IMG/VR virus record: IMGVR_UViG_3300009425_000044
Span: 1 to 36,339 of that record
Reading direction: 5' to 3' (one strand)
DNA from: a virus
Length of the DNA: 36,339 nucleotides
How positions within the stretch are numbered: position 1 is the first letter of the stretch; each line of letters starts with the position of its first letter. Made by a program: the position numbers and the translations under genes. Below, piece by piece: positions 25,372-33,765 of the stretch. The notes under the pieces were generated by a model that was not told where the DNA came from, made no database searches, and saw nothing but the letters and a program-made list of their open reading frames with translations.

Positions 25372-27295
25372 CGCCGCTCACTTTACTTGCGAATACAATT
25401 GCAGCTAGGTAGTCATTTAATCCGTGCTCTAGAGCTACCTCTGAAATATCGTCAACCCTGCTTTGATTTTTGTCACAAGGCTTCTTCACGTAATCCTTAG
25501 CTTTGGCAATCCAGTTTTCAGTATCTTCGTTGCACATAACTAAGGTTGATATGAAGCCAGAAACTTCCTTCTGACTATCGCTAAGCTCTTTAATTTTGTG
25601 GTTTCGTTTCAGCAAACCATCGACTTTCGATTCGAGCTTTTGGGCTAGGATCATATTCTCTTTGATTTTAGAAACGCTAAAGTGATAATCAGCAGCGGCT
25701 TCTTTTTGAACTGTTTTTTGATTAGGATTGTCTCCCTTGCCTATGGGGGAAACTTCCTTTGTCGATTGGGGGGCTCCTTCTGTTCCTTCTGGTCTGCCTG
25801 TGACACCTCCGCCGCCGTTCAAAGGCTGGTAAAGACCTTCTTCTCTTAACTTTTTAAACTTCCTTTGGGAATCTTCGGACTCCTTGGCGTCAGGCAACCT
25901 TCCGCTCTGTATCGCCTCGAACCCTTGCTCTGGAGTAAGCACTCCAATTTCAACTAGTCTACTGAAAATTCTAGAGGTCACCGCGCCTTCGCCTAAATGT
26001 ATCGAATCAAATATAGGGGTAGGATAACTTCTGAAGCCCAATTCTTTGCATAGCCTTTTGATTTCTGGGAGTAAAAAACCGCTCAAGAACTCTTGTTGAG
26101 CTCTCTCTAGCCTTTTTAGAAAGACCTCCATCTTTGTCATTTGATTTGAGTACTTCTCGGAACCAAACAGTATATTGTTTAGGCCGATTAAAATATCCTT
26201 ATCTACGATCTCGTACTTTTTGGGGTCGAGTAAGTCAGCGATTTTCGGAATAATAAACTCCGCTTTCGTTGTGTAGTCGGCTATCAAAACTCTTCCAACA
26301 GATTCGTTCCTAAATAGCTCCTGCATGTTAATTAAATTTTGCTGATTGACGCCTCCCTTATCTGGCTCGTCTCCCATCGTAATAAGAAGGACTGCTTGGC
26401 TCACAGTGCGAGTTATAGCCATGTCCATTTTCTTCATTTCTTTCTTCCAGTTTAAATCTTCTAAAACCGGAAAACCCATAGGAATCGCAAAGGGCTCGTA
26501 GTCCTGCTTCTTATAAAAAATTGTATAAAGTCTATCTAGGTCAATTGGAATAGCCACACTGATGTCGCTCGTTCCCATGTTTTTGCTGTTAACTCTTTCT
26601 TTAGTCAGCGGGTCTAGAGCTTCGTACATCTGCCTGTCTTCGTCGGTCTTAGGATGTCTTAGTCTTTCGACCTCAAAAGCAGTAAGGATTTTTTTGTAGT
26701 TTGGGGTAGTGTAAGTAAGCGTACCGTTAATTTGTATTTCTGACGGATTCAACATTACGTAACGAACTGGAATTTTGAATTTGTCATTAACAGCAGCCAA
26801 AGAGGAAAGCTTTCGCGCTTCTTCCCCCTCGATCACACCATCGAATCTATAAACGAATACGTTTCCTGATCTAAAATACTCTCTATAAAACTTATCCTGT
26901 ATAGCGTCTACGTCTATCTTCCGAAGAAAAGCTTCAATGAAATCTCTAGATTTTTTGTTGCCGCCGCGAAGAAATAAATTCCCGATTGAGAACTCCGTCA
27001 TCAAATCTATCGTGTTCCTGAAAACGGCGAAATTATAGTAAGCTTTCTGGCATAAGATAACTGCGTCTTTAATATCTAAGCTCGAACGGTTCTGGTAATT
27101 CTGATTCCGAAATGGGATTATGCCGTCATCAATGTTCTTGTATACATTAGTTCGCTCGATATAGGCGGACCTGTTCGCTCTTTGCCTAGTAGAAGTCGAA
27201 TGGGAAGCTTTTGCCTCGTGCCCTACCATTAAAGGTTTGGTTTCAGGATTCTTCTTCCTTCTCGGCTTTTTTTGCGGTTTTTCGTCTTCTTTCAT
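25358..27295 (-). CDS. Portal protein, 645 aa
   Basis: The gene follows the large terminase by 15 bases. An N-terminal Lys/Arg-rich tail (KKPRRKKNPETK) leads into IKDAVILCQKAYYNFAVFRNTIDLMTEFSIG and a portal-type segment, FYREYFRSGNVFVYRFDG. Later regions include YVMLNPSEIQ (wing-like), AIPMGFPVLEDLNWKKEM, GLNNILFGSEKYSN and a stem/crown-like helical end. The last 160 residues, with a Gly/Pro linker (GGGGVTGRPEGTEGAP), may be an extra domain. Portals form the dodecameric packaging channel. Confidence 0.88.
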   Translation of the reverse strand: MKEDEKPQKKPRRKKNPETKPLMVGHEAKASHSTSTRQRANRSAYIERTNVYKNIDDGIIPFRNQNYQNRSSLDIKDAVILCQKAYYNFAVFRNTIDLMTEFSIGNLFLRGGNKKSRDFIEAFLRKIDVDAIQDKFYREYFRSGNVFVYRFDGVIEGEEARKLSSLAAVNDKFKIPVRYVMLNPSEIQINGTLTYTTPNYKKILTAFEVERLRHPKTDEDRQMYEALDPLTKERVNSKNMGTSDISVAIPIDLDRLYTIFYKKQDYEPFAIPMGFPVLEDLNWKKEMKKMDMAITRTVSQAVLLITMGDEPDKGGVNQQNLINMQELFRNESVGRVLIADYTTKAEFIIPKIADLLDPKKYEIVDKDILIGLNNILFGSEKYSNQMTKMEVFLKRLERAQQEFLSGFLLPEIKRLCKELGFRSYPTPIFDSIHLGEGAVTSRIFSRLVEIGVLTPEQGFEAIQSGRLPDAKESEDSQRKFKKLREEGLYQPLNGGGGVTGRPEGTEGAPQSTKEVSPIGKGDNPNQKTVQKEAAADYHFSVSKIKENMILAQKLESKVDGLLKRNHKIKELSDSQKEVSGFISTLVMCNEDTENWIAKAKDYVKKPCDKNQSRVDDISEVALEHGLNDYLAAIVFASKVSGDVKK

Positions 27296-27310
27296 CTTTT
27301 TTTATTACAC

Positions 27311-29134
27311 TTAAATCATTATAGGACGGAAAGTATTTGTTTTCACCTCTAAATTCATCGACGTAATGTCAAAATATACCTTCGCTGCCCAGTTCGCCAT
27401 GAGTAATGTCGTATAGTTATCTCTCCTCGCTCTGTTCGGTGAAGTATTTCGCTTTAAGTGCTGTGGCAAATCAAAGGTTTGGTTTCCCTTAGCAGTGCTT
27501 TTCACTTCTATCAAAGCGCATTGCTTCTTCACTTGGTATATAAGATCATCCTGAGTTTCAATCAACTCTAAAATATTATCCTCACCGACTAGGTCCATAT
27601 TTATCCTAAGTTTGCTTTGCGAGTCAAAAGCCTTATTGTCAGCCGTTGATTTCGACGCAAACCAAATTCTCTTGTGATCTATAGCCGCCTGTAAAAGCTC
27701 ATTAGACTTCCTTAGCCAACTACTATTAAACACTTGCTTGTAACAAATCGTGTGGTTTTCTTTATTAAATACAGCTTTCGCTTTTTTAATTTCTTTTATG
27801 TAATCCAATCCTTCTTTATCCGTATTGATATCGAAGAAGTTTAATACGTTGTCTCTAAAAAGTTCCGACTCATTACACCCATCTATGAATTGAAAACCAG
27901 CGTTATCTATGCATATCATTTCTATGTTAAAGTTTTCGACTACATAGCTAAAGTATTTTATGTGATCTTTTAGATCTCCTCCTGCTACAGCGTAATTGTG
28001 TACTACTGTAGTCTGTTTAGACTCCATATCTAACTCAAGAATGCACATAGCAAAGTAGTCAGAGCTTGGGCTGTTTGAAAAAGAAGGATCAATGGCGACT
28101 AAATATTTCTGATTAGATTTGCCTCTTATTAGGGTATGAGGACTTTCTCCGTCAGGGATAGTACATTCGTGCATCTTTCTCCCACTGAAGTAAGAATCAC
28201 TCCCATCCGTGAATTGAGCGCAATACTCTCTTTGAAAAGACGAGTGGCTTTGTCCGCCGTTTTGAGCTTCTTCGATTATTGTAGAATCGATCATATGATC
28301 TGGAAGAGATTCCCAGCCTAGTTGAGATATAAAATATGTCGCATCTCTGATCACGGAATCATCATATATATTCTGCATCCATTCTTTGTAAGTTTTATAC
28401 AAATTCTCAAAAGTATAAGAAGCTGATGAAAGAGCTATCATCTTTGAGTTGTTCTGGAACTTCATCCTGTCTTCTTCTTTCATTAGCCCTTTCTCTATAA
28501 GGCCGTTCTCCATTTCCCTGATTTCGATACGCTCCTTCATGTCTTGAGGGGCAACCAAAAACGGCATGAGCACGGTTTTGATTGTATCCTCAGGAAGCAA
28601 CAGAAACTCGTCGAGGACTAAAACGTTAGCTCTAAATCCGCGAATCTTTTCTCCACTCAAAGGGATCGCTGTTATGGAGCCTCCGTTTATTTGCCACTCA
28701 AAGGCGTCGTTCCGTTTTGCCTTCGCTCCGAATGCTTGTTGGAGTAAAGAAGCTCCCTTTGTGTCCACTAACTTTTCTAGATTGTTGAAGATAAATCTCG
28801 CGGTACGGAAAGTGGGACCCGCAATAAGAATCTTTGTCTTCGGCTCAAAGATGCATTGCAAGAAGCAAAAGACCGAGGCTATAAACGTCTTACCGCAACC
28901 GCGCCCCCAGACGCACATAGAGAAGTTCCGGTTCATCATTCCCTTTAAGGTGATCTCCTGAAACTCAGCTAATTTAATTCCAGATATTAACTCGGTAGTA
29001 AAGCCGAGATTACCTCGCAGAAATTTAGCCAAAGACACCTTCGCGGCTGTGTCATCTAACTCCCCCTTTAGGCTGAGTATTTCTTTGTTAACGTCCGGTA
29101 ATGGGCGATTATATTTTTCTGGGCAATACCACAT
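27311..29134 (-). CDS. Terminase large subunit
   Basis: A 607-residue packaging motor with both domains. The ATPase has Walker A GRGCGKT (residues 77-83), an AGPTFRTARFIF coupling segment, and Walker B VLVLDE (171-176) followed by a SSASYT motif near 236. The RNase H-like nuclease shows VAID349PS, MICID410NAG and an acidic residue in ARRDNYTTLLMANW near the C-terminus. The stop of the upstream nuclease gene overlaps its ATG (TAATG at 29134). Terminase type (cos or pac) cannot be judged from sequence here. Confidence 0.95.
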   Translation of the reverse strand: MWYCPEKYNRPLPDVNKEILSLKGELDDTAAKVSLAKFLRGNLGFTTELISGIKLAEFQEITLKGMMNRNFSMCVWGRGCGKTFIASVFCFLQCIFEPKTKILIAGPTFRTARFIFNNLEKLVDTKGASLLQQAFGAKAKRNDAFEWQINGGSITAIPLSGEKIRGFRANVLVLDEFLLLPEDTIKTVLMPFLVAPQDMKERIEIREMENGLIEKGLMKEEDRMKFQNNSKMIALSSASYTFENLYKTYKEWMQNIYDDSVIRDATYFISQLGWESLPDHMIDSTIIEEAQNGGQSHSSFQREYCAQFTDGSDSYFSGRKMHECTIPDGESPHTLIRGKSNQKYLVAIDPSFSNSPSSDYFAMCILELDMESKQTTVVHNYAVAGGDLKDHIKYFSYVVENFNIEMICIDNAGFQFIDGCNESELFRDNVLNFFDINTDKEGLDYIKEIKKAKAVFNKENHTICYKQVFNSSWLRKSNELLQAAIDHKRIWFASKSTADNKAFDSQSKLRINMDLVGEDNILELIETQDDLIYQVKKQCALIEVKSTAKGNQTFDLPQHLKRNTSPNRARRDNYTTLLMANWAAKVYFDITSMNLEVKTNTFRPIMI

Positions 29135-30096
29135 TATAAATTGGATATATCGTACATGTATTGAAGGTCTATCTGAGAATAATAATCAGGATTAGCGAAT
29201 ACTTTTTGAGCCACCCTAGACGACTCCTCTCTTCCATCAACGAATAAAAATTGTATATGACTAAATTCCTGACACAAGTCTCTCATTTGTTTTAGAATAT
29301 AGCCGGGGTTCATTTTCGTATCTTTATGGATTCTCTCTTTTGATCTCACTTCTCTCTGCTTTTTAAAGCTCATCGCATTAGAGAAAACAGACTCCACTAA
29401 AACTACTAAAAATGCCTGAGAGTCAGCAGCCTTCATGATCTCGTTTCTAAACCTATTAAAGTGCTTTGGACTTAGCGTCCCCACAAAGTCAGCCAAGGAT
29501 TTTCTTTCTATGTATAACAGACACTTTTCATAAGCATTACTAGCGCAGTAATCCCCAAATTTTAGAGTCCTTACTTCTGTGTCCTTGGACCCAAATTCGA
29601 GGGGCAACTGTTCTCTCGTGTCTATATATATCGTGAAATCATTGTCCTCTGCTGGTCTCTCTACGTCTAAGTAATATTTAAATTTATTTATGAGGCCGAC
29701 ACTGGAACAAAAGTCATAATAGCCATCGAAAAGTTTTTCACATTCCGAAACCGTAGGCCACATCAAGCTTCTAAGCTCTACCTCGCTTAGCGAAAACCTG
29801 ACTTTACCATCTTTAACCCTATCGTTAAAAAGCTTAGAGCAGAACTTCCTTACTTCATTAATGTCCGTAATCTTTCTCCAAGTCTTGAAGTTAGTTGCTG
29901 ATACAAAATGCTTTTTCTTGTAACTCTCTTTGTTCGTAAACTCTATTTTCTCGCCAGTAAGAAGATCTTTTTTCGGAAAAAATTTCTCGTAATACTCCTT
30001 AGTCTTAATGCTATGAGCCTTTAAATGAAAATGTAGAGACTTGTCAGAATCAAATCTCTTACTACAGATCATACATTTATGTTTTCTGCTATCCAT
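29134..30096 (-). CDS. C2H2 zinc finger plus ERCC4-type nuclease, 320 aa
   Basis: Residues 8-28 form a C-x2-C-x12-H-x3-H zinc finger (C8, C11, H24, H28). The C-terminal half (about 153-300) shows the ERCC4/XPF nuclease core: IYID159TRE162QLP, LKFGD182Y, YIE197RK199S and D203 in LADFVG. ERCC4 nucleases cut branched or flapped DNA using this D...GD-x-n-ERK-x3-D set. The gene directly precedes and overlaps the terminase gene, suggesting a job in genome-end processing, resolving branches before packaging, or host DNA attack. The zinc finger is probably a DNA-binding module. The middle part is unassigned. Confidence 0.85.
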   Translation of the reverse strand: MDSRKHKCMICSKRFDSDKSLHFHLKAHSIKTKEYYEKFFPKKDLLTGEKIEFTNKESYKKKHFVSATNFKTWRKITDINEVRKFCSKLFNDRVKDGKVRFSLSEVELRSLMWPTVSECEKLFDGYYDFCSSVGLINKFKYYLDVERPAEDNDFTIYIDTREQLPLEFGSKDTEVRTLKFGDYCASNAYEKCLLYIERKSLADFVGTLSPKHFNRFRNEIMKAADSQAFLVVLVESVFSNAMSFKKQREVRSKERIHKDTKMNPGYILKQMRDLCQEFSHIQFLFVDGREESSRVAQKVFANPDYYSQIDLQYMYDISNL

Positions 30097-31192
30097 TTAG
30101 AATCTCGTTTTCCCCGATCCCCATAACACGAGCTTTTATCTCGTCCATTGTGGTTATCCTATCAACCTCTTTCAAAATAGATTGTTTCCTCAGGTCTGCT
30201 AGTTGAACCATTTTTTTTCTAGTTTCTTCCTCTTTCCAAGCTTCAACCAAGTTTAGAATACTAGCGTTATCTTGATGCTGTTTGGACAGCCTTTTGCTTC
30301 TCTTCTCTTTTAGGTCATCCAGTAACTTCTGTTGCCGATTAACACATTGGTTATACTCTGTCTGTGCGGAGCTTATCGCGTCGGACAATCCCATCGATAT
30401 TCTGCGTCCATCGGTGTCTTCCGCAGCGTTATCCAGCATTGTGGATAATCTGTTAATTCTTATCTGAATGTTGGAAGATATTACGACCTCAGTAGACAGC
30501 ACGATATACTGGTCAACTTCCTCTTGCGTTAGATCCGACTTATCGTTCGTATACCTCACAAAGCTAGACTCGAAGAGATCTCTCTCTACCTTTGTCCCGT
30601 AAGTACTCGCTTGGTGAATAAACCTGTATGCGCTCATGTACGACATACATGCTTCGACATCTCTTTTTATTTTCGGGGTTATTTTATCTTTGTCGATCTG
30701 AGGATTTACATATTTGTTAATTCTCGCGAAAGTAGTTACAAAGGTTTTAGGCGGCTTGAATCCTTGGGTCGTGTTTTCTTCCTCGTTCACGCCAATGGCC
30801 TCGACGGGCAGACTTCTTATATACTCGAATATAGCCTTAGTCTCCTGATGTAAGTTAGTTAAGGAGTCATCTTTAAAAACGATCTTAGCGATTTCAACTC
30901 CGCTCATTAAAGCCACGTTGTTGCGCGTAAATTCTTTTTGCTCTTCTGTTAAAACGATTTTCTTCTTTTTAACGTAGTCGTGACCGCTTGAGGGTTTTAT
31001 GTCTCTACTCAACAAGGCTTCGGTTACTGCTTTCCCGTACTGACTCCTGCCGTCTTTCAACTCGTCTGATATATCTGGGAAAATGTGCCCAATTAAGTCC
31101 TTCCTAGATAATTTTTCATCAGACTGGCTATTCCAATAATCGACTAAAGAATTGGTTTGCTCTTCGGTTAAGGTTATTTTTTCTTTACTCAT
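30089..31192 (-). CDS. Possible small-terminase-like or DNA-binding protein, 367 aa
   Basis: Two LTEEQ-beginning segments (ITLTEEQTNSLVDYW and IVLTEEQKEFTRNNV) each open a helical block of about 60 residues, suggesting a duplicated helix-turn-helix-like N-terminal half. The remainder is helical with a coiled-coil-like stretch (residues 270-350; KLLDDLKEKRSKRLSK). Location upstream of the nuclease and large terminase fits a small terminase subunit, which recognises DNA and oligomerises by coiled coils. It is long for that family, so the call is tentative. Confidence 0.6.
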   Translation of the reverse strand: MSKEKITLTEEQTNSLVDYWNSQSDEKLSRKDLIGHIFPDISDELKDGRSQYGKAVTEALLSRDIKPSSGHDYVKKKKIVLTEEQKEFTRNNVALMSGVEIAKIVFKDDSLTNLHQETKAIFEYIRSLPVEAIGVNEEENTTQGFKPPKTFVTTFARINKYVNPQIDKDKITPKIKRDVEACMSYMSAYRFIHQASTYGTKVERDLFESSFVRYTNDKSDLTQEEVDQYIVLSTEVVISSNIQIRINRLSTMLDNAAEDTDGRRISMGLSDAISSAQTEYNQCVNRQQKLLDDLKEKRSKRLSKQHQDNASILNLVEAWKEEETRKKMVQLADLRKQSILKEVDRITTMDEIKARVMGIGENEILNG

Positions 31193-31193
31193 T

Positions 31194-31892
31194 TCAAAAA
31201 TCTATGCCTCCTTTACTGAGGAAGTTCTTGGCTTTGGCGAGGATTTTTTTCTGAATGTTTTTGATCTGCTTGTACCCCGGACTCCTGTTTACTTCTGTTG
31301 TCTTATATCCCATCTTCTTTGCTGCCTCGTTTTCGGAGAGCCCATCTATGTATATCATTTTATATACCTTCCACTCTAAAGGCTTCAAAAGCTTTTCCAT
31401 AGCTTTATGCAACTTAAAGGTTGCTCTTTCGACGTCGAAGCCGCTATCAAACTTAGAGTATACTTCTTGTATGTGATTTTCTATAGCGACTGGTAACTTA
31501 GCGTCGTAGCAAGATTTTTTATTCTTTACCCAATTAGAGTAAAGCGGACACGCATCGCATTGACTTTCGTATATCGCGCATAAATTGTAATCTTGCGCTG
31601 CTGCACATTTGAGACATGGCCTTGAGAAATTTCCATAGTTGTTTCTTATAAGGTTTTTTATTTGGTTCGTTATGATTCTGTTTAGCCAAGGAGAGAGAGG
31701 TTTTTTAGGGTCGTACAAATGCCATTTTTTGAAGATATGTATTCTTATTATCTGGGAAACGTCATCGTAATCCATCCAATTTAATATGGATAGATTCCAT
31801 TTGCCTCTCCTCTTTCTTATCTCTAGGTCTATAAGATCTATAAAATCTTCGTAGACAGGAGGAGCTTCAGGTTTTGCTTTTTTACGGGGCAA
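31194..31892 (-). CDS. Sigma-70-like transcription factor with Cys-rich insert, 232 aa
   Basis: Residues 38-90 match sigma region 2 (DYDDVSQIIRIHIFKKWHLYD, then LSPWLNRIITNQIKNLIRNNY). Residues 166-222 match region 4 (LLKPLEWKVYKMIYIDGLSENEAAKKMGYKT, a helix-turn-helix). Between them lies a Cys-rich segment with C93, C96, C105, C112, C115 and C128, a likely zinc site. Phage sigma factors redirect host RNA polymerase to late promoters. The gene heads the long late operon, one base before the next gene, so it may activate its own operon or the later ones. ECF or Gp55-like status is not resolved. Confidence 0.82.
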   Translation of the reverse strand: MPRKKAKPEAPPVYEDFIDLIDLEIRKRRGKWNLSILNWMDYDDVSQIIRIHIFKKWHLYDPKKPLSPWLNRIITNQIKNLIRNNYGNFSRPCLKCAAAQDYNLCAIYESQCDACPLYSNWVKNKKSCYDAKLPVAIENHIQEVYSKFDSGFDVERATFKLHKAMEKLLKPLEWKVYKMIYIDGLSENEAAKKMGYKTTEVNRSPGYKQIKNIQKKILAKAKNFLSKGGIDF

Positions 31893-31894
31893 AA

Positions 31895-32305
31895 TTACAA
31901 GTTACGTCTAGGATTTGAGCCACCCTCTTCGGAGTACTGTTTTAGAAAGTCTTCTTCTGAGGCTCTGGGCTCTTCCCCTCTAGGCCCGAACTCACTAGTG
32001 CTAGAAGCAGGTCCTCCCATTAATTGTTTCAAAGATTGCTTTTTGGCTACTGATACCTCGAACTCTAACTTTGTCATATCTGGGATCGAAGTGATTTCTG
32101 AGTTGCCGCCTTCCTCTATACCGAAAGCATCCTTATCTTTAGTCGCTTGAGGCTCAACTGGACGCTCCTTACCCCGGACTGGTTTTATGGGCTCTGTCTC
32201 CTGATGCCCAAAAACAGAGAATTTATGTCCGCAATTAGGACAAAAGTTCGGAGGACTTACACCGTATTCCATCGGTTTTGAACAATCTGTACAGTATTTT
32301 TTCAT
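31895..32305 (-). CDS. Zinc-ribbon protein, 136 aa
   Basis: C5-x2-C8 and C22-x2-C25 form a zinc ribbon within the first 30 residues (YCTDCSKPMEYG, FCPNCGHKF). The rest is polar, probably unstructured and rich in Glu, Pro and Ser. It starts the leftward operon two bases before the sigma-like gene, so it may be a transcription co-factor. Zinc ribbons also occur in proteins binding DNA, RNA or polymerase. Function unknown. Confidence 0.75.
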   Translation of the reverse strand: MKKYCTDCSKPMEYGVSPPNFCPNCGHKFSVFGHQETEPIKPVRGKERPVEPQATKDKDAFGIEEGGNSEITSIPDMTKLEFEVSVAKKQSLKQLMGGPASSTSEFGPRGEEPRASEEDFLKQYSEEGGSNPRRNL

Positions 32306-32375
32306 AAGTATACTATTATTAGACCTTTTTCTTCAAAAATCTAATCAAAAAATTAAAAGAGTGTAATATTCATAG
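32306..32375. promoter_or_regulatory. Divergent intergenic region
   Basis: Seventy A/T-rich bases separate the leftward zinc-ribbon operon and the rightward HExxH gene. Promoters for both must lie here or inside the genes. TAATAT at 32364-32369 is a -10-like hexamer only six bases before the plus-strand ATG, which would give an almost leaderless transcript. On the minus strand TTGAAG and TATACT are spaced by about 18, but the -10 touches the ATG. Both are weak calls. Confidence 0.4.
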
Positions 32376-32699
32376 ATGAAGAATAGACCATCCTTTAAGT
32401 TTAAAAACTCTCAAGGGGTAGAGTATGAGGTTTACTTCAGAAAACCTAACGAAAGACTTTATGGTGAGGCTGATGGAGTATGCATAGATCCGAAGGAAGA
32501 AAAGCCCAAAATAGAGATCAGTCCGTACTTGACTAAAAAGACAGAACTGAACACTTGTATACATGAATTCTGTCACGCCTTCTTCTGGGACAAATCAGAA
32601 GCAGAGGTAAATAAATTTGCAAATACTATGGCTAGATTTCTGTACACTAGATGCTCTTGGAGAAAAACGGAGGCGAGGAAACGTGACTCAAAAAAATAA
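32376..32699 (+). CDS. Small HExxH metalloprotease-like protein, 107 aa
   Basis: H63-E64-F-C-H67 in CIHEFCHAFFWDKSEAEVNKFANTM is a zinc-binding HExxH followed by Glu residues at 75 and 77 that could be the third ligand (as in SprT- or ImmA-like proteases). The N-terminal part is beta-rich (SFKFKNSQGVEYEVYF). At 107 residues it is close to a minimal protease domain. First gene of the short plus-strand group. No strong ribosome binding site precedes it. Peptidase activity is inferred from the motif. Confidence 0.7.
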   Translation: MKNRPSFKFKNSQGVEYEVYFRKPNERLYGEADGVCIDPKEEKPKIEISPYLTKKTELNTCIHEFCHAFFWDKSEAEVNKFANTMARFLYTRCSWRKTEARKRDSKK

Positions 32700-32850
32700 A
32701 AAAGCAAAGAACAAGCTTCTAGAGATTGGTAAATTGTCCCTGACAATGTGCACAAGTGATAATGATAATCACGATGTAGCAAGAAAAATCAACAAACTCG
32801 CTCGTGAAGTGTATAATATGTTCGATAAGGGAGAACCAGATCCTAAGTAG
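32683..32850 (+). CDS. Small protein with GTG start, 55 aa
   Basis: GTG at 32683 is preceded by GGCGAGG at good spacing and overlaps the HExxH gene end by 17 bases. An ATG further upstream (32617) would lie wholly inside that gene and looks less likely. The product is basic at the N-terminus, with a helical middle (ARKINKLAREVYNMF). Unknown function. Confidence 0.55.
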   Translation: MTQKNKKAKNKLLEIGKLSLTMCTSDNDNHDVARKINKLAREVYNMFDKGEPDPK

Positions 32851-32915
32851 GAAGGCTTTAGCCGTAAAAACTCTTTCCCTCTTATTCCTTTTGCAAAGAT
32901 AAAAAAAGAAATCAT

Positions 32916-33095
32916 ATGAAAAAACTAGTACTCTCATTATTGGTGTTGGCTGGAATCGCCTCCATCGGATGCACCACAACCCTGAGCGTTGGTCCTAAAG
33001 CTAATGAAGGAGATGGTTGGGCCGATGCTTCCGTTAAAAAGGATAGCATCAGCTTGACTATTCCATTCGTTTCTGCTGAATTGAAAGCGGATTAA
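32916..33095 (+). CDS. Small lipoprotein, 59 aa
   Basis: MKKLVLSLLVLAGIASIGC19 is a type II signal peptide with a lipobox ending in I-G-C. The mature chain of 41 residues (TTTLSVGPKANEGDGWADAS) is short and polar. A strong terminator follows 22 bases after the stop, so it is probably transcribed as a unit with the preceding genes. Candidate role: outer or inner membrane lipoprotein acting in superinfection exclusion. That role is inferred only from similar small phage lipoproteins. Confidence 0.72.
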   Translation: MKKLVLSLLVLAGIASIGCTTTLSVGPKANEGDGWADASVKKDSISLTIPFVSAELKAD

Positions 33096-33116
33096 CGATT
33101 ATCACTGCTGCTCGAC

Positions 33117-33150
33117 AAATCCCCTTAGGACCCCCTGAGGGGATTTTTTT
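33117..33150 (+). terminator. Rho-independent terminator after the lipoprotein gene
   Basis: AAATCCCCT and AGGGGATTT form a nine-base-pair perfect stem around a 12-base loop, and the 3' side runs into a T7 tract. The next gene starts only ten bases after the T tract. Confidence 0.88.
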
Positions 33151-33160
33151 AAATTTAGAT

Positions 33161-33625
33161 ATGTTTGACCTAAGTACTCAGTATCCGAGCCCAGAAGCGA
33201 TCCTCGTCGCTGTAAGCGGCTATTTTGACCCATTCCATGTAGGCCATCTAGAATATCTCGAGCAATCAAAGAAACTCGGGACGGATTTGATCGTAATTGT
33301 CAATAACGACGAACAAGCAAAATTAAAAAAAGGTGAGTCCTTTATGAATGAGGATGACAGGCTTAGGATCATTAACGCTCTATATGTTGTCGATTATGCA
33401 ATAATATCAAAAGATAAAGATCTGTCGGTATGTAAAACTCTCGAGATAATCAGACCCTCAATATTCGCTAATGGCGGAGACAGAAAAGAGGAAGAAATCC
33501 CCGAATCCCAAATTTGTAGAGAATTAGGAATAGAAATGGTGGACGGTTTAGGGGAGAAGATAAGGTCTTCCTCGGAAATCGCGGAACAGATACGGGAGTT
33601 GTCAGCCCGAGCCCAGTTGGAGTAA
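33161..33625 (+). CDS. Cytidylyltransferase-like nucleotidyltransferase, 154 aa
   Basis: VAVSGYFDPFH26VGH29LEYLEQSKKLG is the HxGH nucleotide-binding signature. A closing GEKIRSSSEI (S136-S138) corresponds to the I/R-S-S-x-x-I signature of this superfamily. The best fit is to the ADP-heptose synthase (RfaE C-terminal)/glycerol-3-phosphate cytidylyltransferase group, which joins a sugar or alcohol phosphate to a nucleotide. In a phage it may modify surface polysaccharide or supply a nucleotide-activated precursor. Substrate cannot be deduced. The start follows a terminator closely and has no evident ribosome binding site. Confidence 0.82.
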   Translation: MFDLSTQYPSPEAILVAVSGYFDPFHVGHLEYLEQSKKLGTDLIVIVNNDEQAKLKKGESFMNEDDRLRIINALYVVDYAIISKDKDLSVCKTLEIIRPSIFANGGDRKEEEIPESQICRELGIEMVDGLGEKIRSSSEIAEQIRELSARAQLE

Positions 33626-33631
33626 GAGGTA

Positions 33632-33653
33632 ACGAGAAAAAGGGTTTTCTCGT
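33632..33653 (+). terminator. Stem-loop after the nucleotidyltransferase gene
   Basis: ACGAGAAAA and TTTTCTCGT form nine perfect pairs with a four-base AGGG loop, seven bases after the stop. No T tract follows on the plus strand (CAACGTA), so it may be an mRNA 3'-end stabiliser or processing site rather than a true terminator. Confidence 0.45.
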
Positions 33654-33765
33654 CAACGTAAGTACAAGCCGTCAACTATAAGTGAAAAAGTCATCTTCTT
33701 ATGAACTGTTTAACCCACAAAAACAATAAAACTGACTCAAGAAGAGTATAAGGTAATTAGAAGAA

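Noticed and set aside
32617-32682. Upstream ATG extension of the 55-residue protein
   Set aside because: The extension lies wholly inside the HExxH gene and lacks a ribosome binding site. GTG 32683 has GAGG at good spacing.
33698-33748. 16-codon ORF starting MNCLTHK
   Set aside because: Too short, no ribosome binding site and no signature.
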